A stretch of DNA of 14,007 bases from an uncultured Ardenticatenia bacterium (GTDB taxonomy: Bacteria > Chloroflexota > Anaerolineae > Promineifilales > Promineifilaceae). The position numbers were made by a program, and so were the translations under genes. The notes under the pieces are model-generated. The model saw only the letters and a list, made by a program, of their open reading frames with translations, was not told the DNA's origin and searched no databases. The stretch lies in NCBI GenBank assembly GCA_937858165.1, contig CALLZA010000871.1, forward strand, positions 1 to 14,007, read 5' to 3'. This document shows positions 13,339-14,007 of the stretch, piece by piece (the stretch's first letter is position 1; every line of letters starts with the position of its first letter).

Positions 13339-14007
13339 GGACCAACTCCTCGACCGCCTGGGGCGCGGCGGCGCGGCGGCCGTTGGTGGAGACGACGACG
13401 GTTTGACCATTCTGCCGCAGCGAGGCCTGCGCCGCCTCGACGACCTGGACGACGCGCAGGCCGTTGTAGCCATCGGTGCGCGGCTGTTTGCCTTCGCGCA
13501 CGCAGTCGATGAAGTGCTGGCACTGGACGCGCAGCGGCTCCTCGAAGCGGATGTAGGGGATGACCACATCGCCGTAGTGATAGGCGAAGCTGAATTCGCC
13601 GAAGGTGTCGGTATGGCGGATGGCCTTGACGCCCTTGTCGTAGATCTTCACCTTTTCCAGCGGTTCCACGTCGTCGTAGATGACCATCTTCTTGCTGCCG
13701 ACGACGGTGATGCGCCGCTGCTTCGACGGGTCGAGCCAACTGGAGCGGATGTGGGCCAGGACGTTGTTGGGGAAGGCCAGGGTTGTGTAAGCTACGTCCT
13801 CGATGCCTTCCTGGACGCAGCTGGAGCCGTGGGTGCTGACGCTGATGGGGTCGGCCCCTAGCAGATAGCGCAGGATGGAGATGTCGTGCGGGGCCAGGTC
13901 CCAAACGACGTTGGCCTTGGTCTGGCAGAGGCCGAGGCTGGCGCGGATGGCGTCGATGTAGTAAATGTGGCCCAGTTCGCCGTGGAGAATCATCTGCTTC
14001 AGGGCTG
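13331..14007 (-). CDS. Gfo/Idh/MocA-family oxidoreductase, C-terminal part (gene continues beyond the window)
   Basis: The frame is open to the window edge; upstream of the first in-window Met (13993) the codons read ...ALKQ and continue, so the N-terminal Rossmann domain lies outside. About 225 residues are visible. GELGHIYYIDAIRASLGL followed by NVVWDLAPHDISIL is the substrate-domain motif of Gfo/Idh/MocA proteins acting on nucleotide sugars; the Asp and His are the expected active-site residues. Known relatives such as WlbA/WbpB oxidise the C3 hydroxyl of UDP-GlcNAc uronic acid using NAD, giving the keto sugar for a DegT aminotransferase. The gene overlaps the beta-helix acyltransferase by 8 nt, supporting a shared pathway. 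The exact substrate cannot be fixed from this part. Confidence 0.9.
   Translation of the reverse strand, partial: ALKQMILHGELGHIYYIDAIRASLGLCQTKANVVWDLAPHDISILRYLLGADPISVSTHGSSCVQEGIEDVAYTTLAFPNNVLAHIRSSWLDPSKQRRITVVGSKKMVIYDDVEPLEKVKIYDKGVKAIRHTDTFGEFSFAYHYGDVVIPYIRFEEPLRVQCQHFIDCVREGKQPRTDGYNGLRVVQVVEAAQASLRQNGQTVVVSTNGRRAAAPQAVEELVHA

Noticed and set aside
13339..13569. N-terminal 77-residue extension of the beta-helix acyltransferase
   Set aside because: It is encoded out of frame within the dehydrogenase gene, is Ser/Arg/Pro-rich, and the ATG at 13338 has a good ribosome site and the natural overlap.
1..14007. tRNA, rRNA or known riboswitch
   Set aside because: I saw no tRNA-like cloverleaf, rRNA signature or recognisable riboswitch core in the gaps; all gaps are short (up to 216 nt) and described above.

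Overview
The window is a GC-rich bacterial stretch (visually about 60-65% GC) in which every recognisable gene lies on the minus strand. It is part of an exopolysaccharide/capsule-type cluster with an unusual load of sulfotransferases. Gene order, the fused Wzz/tyrosine-kinase protein and the protein style suggest an environmental, uncultured-type bacterium. Chloroflexota (Anaerolineae/Promineifilum-like) is my best guess, from general impression only; no marker gene is present to prove it.

Bases 1-216 are not biological. Positions 147-216 are an exact Illumina P5 + i5 index + Nextera Read 1 adapter ending in the Tn5 mosaic end, and 1-146 look like post-adapter sequencing noise. The genome starts at 217, inside a sulfotransferase gene that the contig end cuts off.

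In the direction of transcription (high to low coordinates) the layout is as follows. (1) 14007-10115: a partial Gfo/Idh/MocA sugar dehydrogenase, a left-handed beta-helix acyltransferase overlapping it by 8 nt, a GT4 glycosyltransferase and a DegT/DnrJ-type sugar aminotransferase. Dehydrogenase, aminotransferase and acyltransferase together look like a UDP-2,3-diacetamido-sugar (Wlb/Wbp-like) or related acylamino-sugar pathway. (2) 10013-8583: a polytopic O-antigen polymerase/ligase-like protein, followed by a good intrinsic terminator (8532-8568). (3) 8410-3897: a new transcription unit with a sulfatase-fold enzyme carrying Thr at the usual formylglycine site, a short sulfotransferase and two GT4 glycosyltransferases joined by a GTGA overlap. 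(4) 3740-2220: a fused Wzz/BY-kinase chain-length regulator behind a possible extended -10 promoter. (5) 2114-217: three consecutive sulfotransferases, the last truncated.

Together the genes imply that nucleotide-activated acylamino sugars are made, assembled by GT4 enzymes into repeat units, polymerised under Wzc-like control, and sulfated by up to four divergent PAPS-dependent sulfotransferases. No flippase, outer-membrane exporter, initiating phosphoglycosyltransferase or PAPS-synthesis gene is in the window, so the locus continues outside it. Intergenic spaces hold several clean palindromes, including a heptamer-built AT-rich inverted repeat at 2123-2217.
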